64,000 bases of DNA, taken from NCBI RefSeq assembly GCF_019933235.1, contig NZ_CP082945.1:4377501-4441500 (forward strand), read 5' to 3'. This DNA comes from Streptomyces angustmyceticus (lineage in GTDB: Bacteria > Actinomycetota > Actinomycetes > Streptomycetales > Streptomycetaceae). The notes under the pieces were generated by a model that was not told the origin of the DNA, searched no databases, and saw nothing but the letters and a program-made list of their open reading frames with translations. The position numbers and the translations under genes are program-made. Below, piece by piece: positions 62,926-64,000 of this stretch. How positions within the stretch are numbered: position 1 is the stretch's first letter; each line of letters begins with the position of its first letter.

Positions 62926-63351
62926 CTACCCCCGCGCAGGCGGCGGGGTGCCCTCGGGTCCGCCGTCCTCGCCCCCGCGGCCCTTCCGCCGCAGTTCCTC
63001 CTCGCGGCGGCGGAGGTCGGCCTCCCAGTCCTTGAGCAGCGCCTCGTCCTTGGCGTTCTCCTTCTTGAGGGACGCGAGGAACTCGGGGTTGTCGTCGGGC
63101 GCGACGAACGTGGTGCGGTGGTTGCGGTGCCACGCGGAGGGGGTGGAGCCGCCGCCGGCCGCCGGCTGCCGCTGCTTGCCGGCCACCAGCCAGGCGACCG
63201 GCCCGACCAGCACCTCGCCGAACAGCAGGATGATGATCACCCAGATCACCTTGGGCAGCCCGCGCACCTGCGATTCGGGGGTGTTGAGGCAGTCGATGAA
63301 CGCGTAGATCCACAGCGCCAGCACCAGGAGGAACGGCAGATACCTGAGCAT
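62926..63351 (-). CDS. PLD_N (phospholipase D nuclease N-terminal) domain membrane protein
   Basis: A 141-aa protein with two membrane segments (YLPFLLVLALWIYAFIDCL; VIWVIIILLFGEVLVGPVAW) forming a PLDc_N domain, then a basic-acidic tail (EFLASLKKENAKDEALLKDW; RRREEELRRKG) with coiled-coil character. ATG 63351. It lies divergent from ubiD, a pairing conserved in Streptomyces next to menaquinone genes. Confidence 0.9.
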   Translation of the reverse strand: MLRYLPFLLVLALWIYAFIDCLNTPESQVRGLPKVIWVIIILLFGEVLVGPVAWLVAGKQRQPAAGGGSTPSAWHRNHRTTFVAPDDNPEFLASLKKENAKDEALLKDWEADLRRREEELRRKGRGGEDGGPEGTPPPARG

Positions 63352-63439
63352 TGCGGAACGAGCCCCCAGCACACGACGGCGGGCCCTCGCCGGGGCCCGG
63401 TGACCCGTCCAGGGTAGTGCGTACCCGATACTGGAAGGC

Positions 63440-64000
63440 ATGGCTTACGACGATCTTCGCTCGTTCCTGCGTGCACTGGAGCGGGAAGGCGACCTCAAGC
63501 GCATCAAGGCCGAGGTCGACCCGTATCTGGAAGTCGGCGAGATCGTGGACCGGGTGCAGAAGTCCGGTGGCCCGGCGCTGCTCTTCGAGAACGTCAAGGG
63601 CTCGGCGATGCCGCTCGCCATGAACGTCTACGGCACCGACCGCCGCCTGCTGAAGGCGCTGGACCTCAAGGCGTACGAGGACATCAGCGCCAAGATCGGC
63701 GGGCTGCTCAAGCCGGAACTGCCGCAGGGCTTCGTCGGCGTGCGCGAGGCGTTCGGGAAGCTCGCGGGGATGACGCACGTACCGCCCAAGAAGATCAAGG
63801 ACGCGCCCGTCCAGGAGGTCGTGCTCCGGGGCGACGACGTCGATCTCGACCAGCTCCCGGCGCTGTTCACCTGGCCCGAGGACGGCGGCTCCTTCTTCAA
63901 CCTGGGCCTCACGCACACCAAGCACCCCGAGACCGGCGTCCGCAACCTGGGCCTCTACCGCCTCCAGCGCCACGACAAGCGCACCATCGGGATGCACTGG
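63440..64000 (+). CDS. UbiD family decarboxylase, N-terminal part (cut by window end)
   Basis: The first 187 codons of a UbiD-type prenylated-FMN decarboxylase: MAYDDLRSFLRALEREGDLK; IVDRVQKSGGPALLFENVKG; VRNLGLYRLQRHDKRTIGMH, the family N-terminal domain with the start of the prFMN site. In Streptomyces it belongs to the menaquinone (futalosine) pathway. GGAAGG before the ATG. The rest lies outside the window. Confidence 0.92.
   Translation, partial: MAYDDLRSFLRALEREGDLKRIKAEVDPYLEVGEIVDRVQKSGGPALLFENVKGSAMPLAMNVYGTDRRLLKALDLKAYEDISAKIGGLLKPELPQGFVGVREAFGKLAGMTHVPPKKIKDAPVQEVVLRGDDVDLDQLPALFTWPEDGGSFFNLGLTHTKHPETGVRNLGLYRLQRHDKRTIGMHW

Overview
The window is a high-GC actinomycete chromosome segment, almost certainly Streptomyces. 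Evidence: the bldN-rsbN sporulation sigma/anti-sigma pair, a rex-hemA-hemC-hemD operon with a Rex operator, many GTG/TTG starts, Tat signals, rare TTA codons, and typical Streptomyces families (DUF3558 lipoproteins, DUF2637 membrane protein, class I lysyl-tRNA synthetase). Assignments come from reading motifs and recalled family knowledge; no database search was possible.

Layout. 1-1.23 kb: 3' end of a 23S rRNA, the 5S rRNA and the operon terminator. 1.3-8.2 kb: HAD phosphatase, MFS transporter, AcuC-like deacetylase, predicted phosphatase, small MerR/excisionase-type DNA-binding protein, a 32-codon basic ribosomal protein, an NAD-binding epimerase-like protein and an acyltransferase. 8.2-11.9 kb (minus strand): bldN, rsbN and an HAD-IB phosphatase. 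12-20.5 kb: glutaredoxin-like gene, then the translationally coupled rex-hemA-hemC-hemD operon and, after a hydrolase/MerR pair, hemB; together these give most of the early tetrapyrrole pathway under redox control. 20.6-31.9 kb: CsbD protein, class A beta-lactamase, divergent argS/lysS, DUF2637 protein, two DUF3558 lipoproteins, RtcB RNA ligase, an SDR and a YnfA protein. 32-39 kb: ATPase, FAD hydroxylase with its divergent TetR regulator and repeated operators, an AraC gene broken by a one-base frameshift next to its usual TIGR03086 neighbour, a cupin/SDR pair. 39.6-47.4 kb: hemL and the System II cytochrome c maturation set (resA-ccdA-resB-ccsB), with a Rex-like site across the resA start. 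47.5-48.9 kb: Tat-exported phospholipase C-like enzyme.

49-62 kb is an accessory island: a truncated DUF4291 gene run into a WD40-like gene, a phosphotransferase, a TPR regulator next to a four-copy GAACCCC repeat, a run of tiny overlapping genes, a decayed IS5-type transposase, and then a lower-GC block holding a Rieske oxygenase (with a bridging-glutamate motif like carnitine/betaine monooxygenases), LysR and LysE-type genes, a LuxR regulator and an RppA-like type III polyketide synthase. Every gene of that block except the LysR gene carries in-frame TTA codons, suggesting bldA (developmental) control. This compact block is the best candidate for an undescribed pathway. A GntR-family UTRA remnant closes the island; core genes (deaminase, PLD_N membrane protein, UbiD) resume to the window end, where ubiD is cut off.
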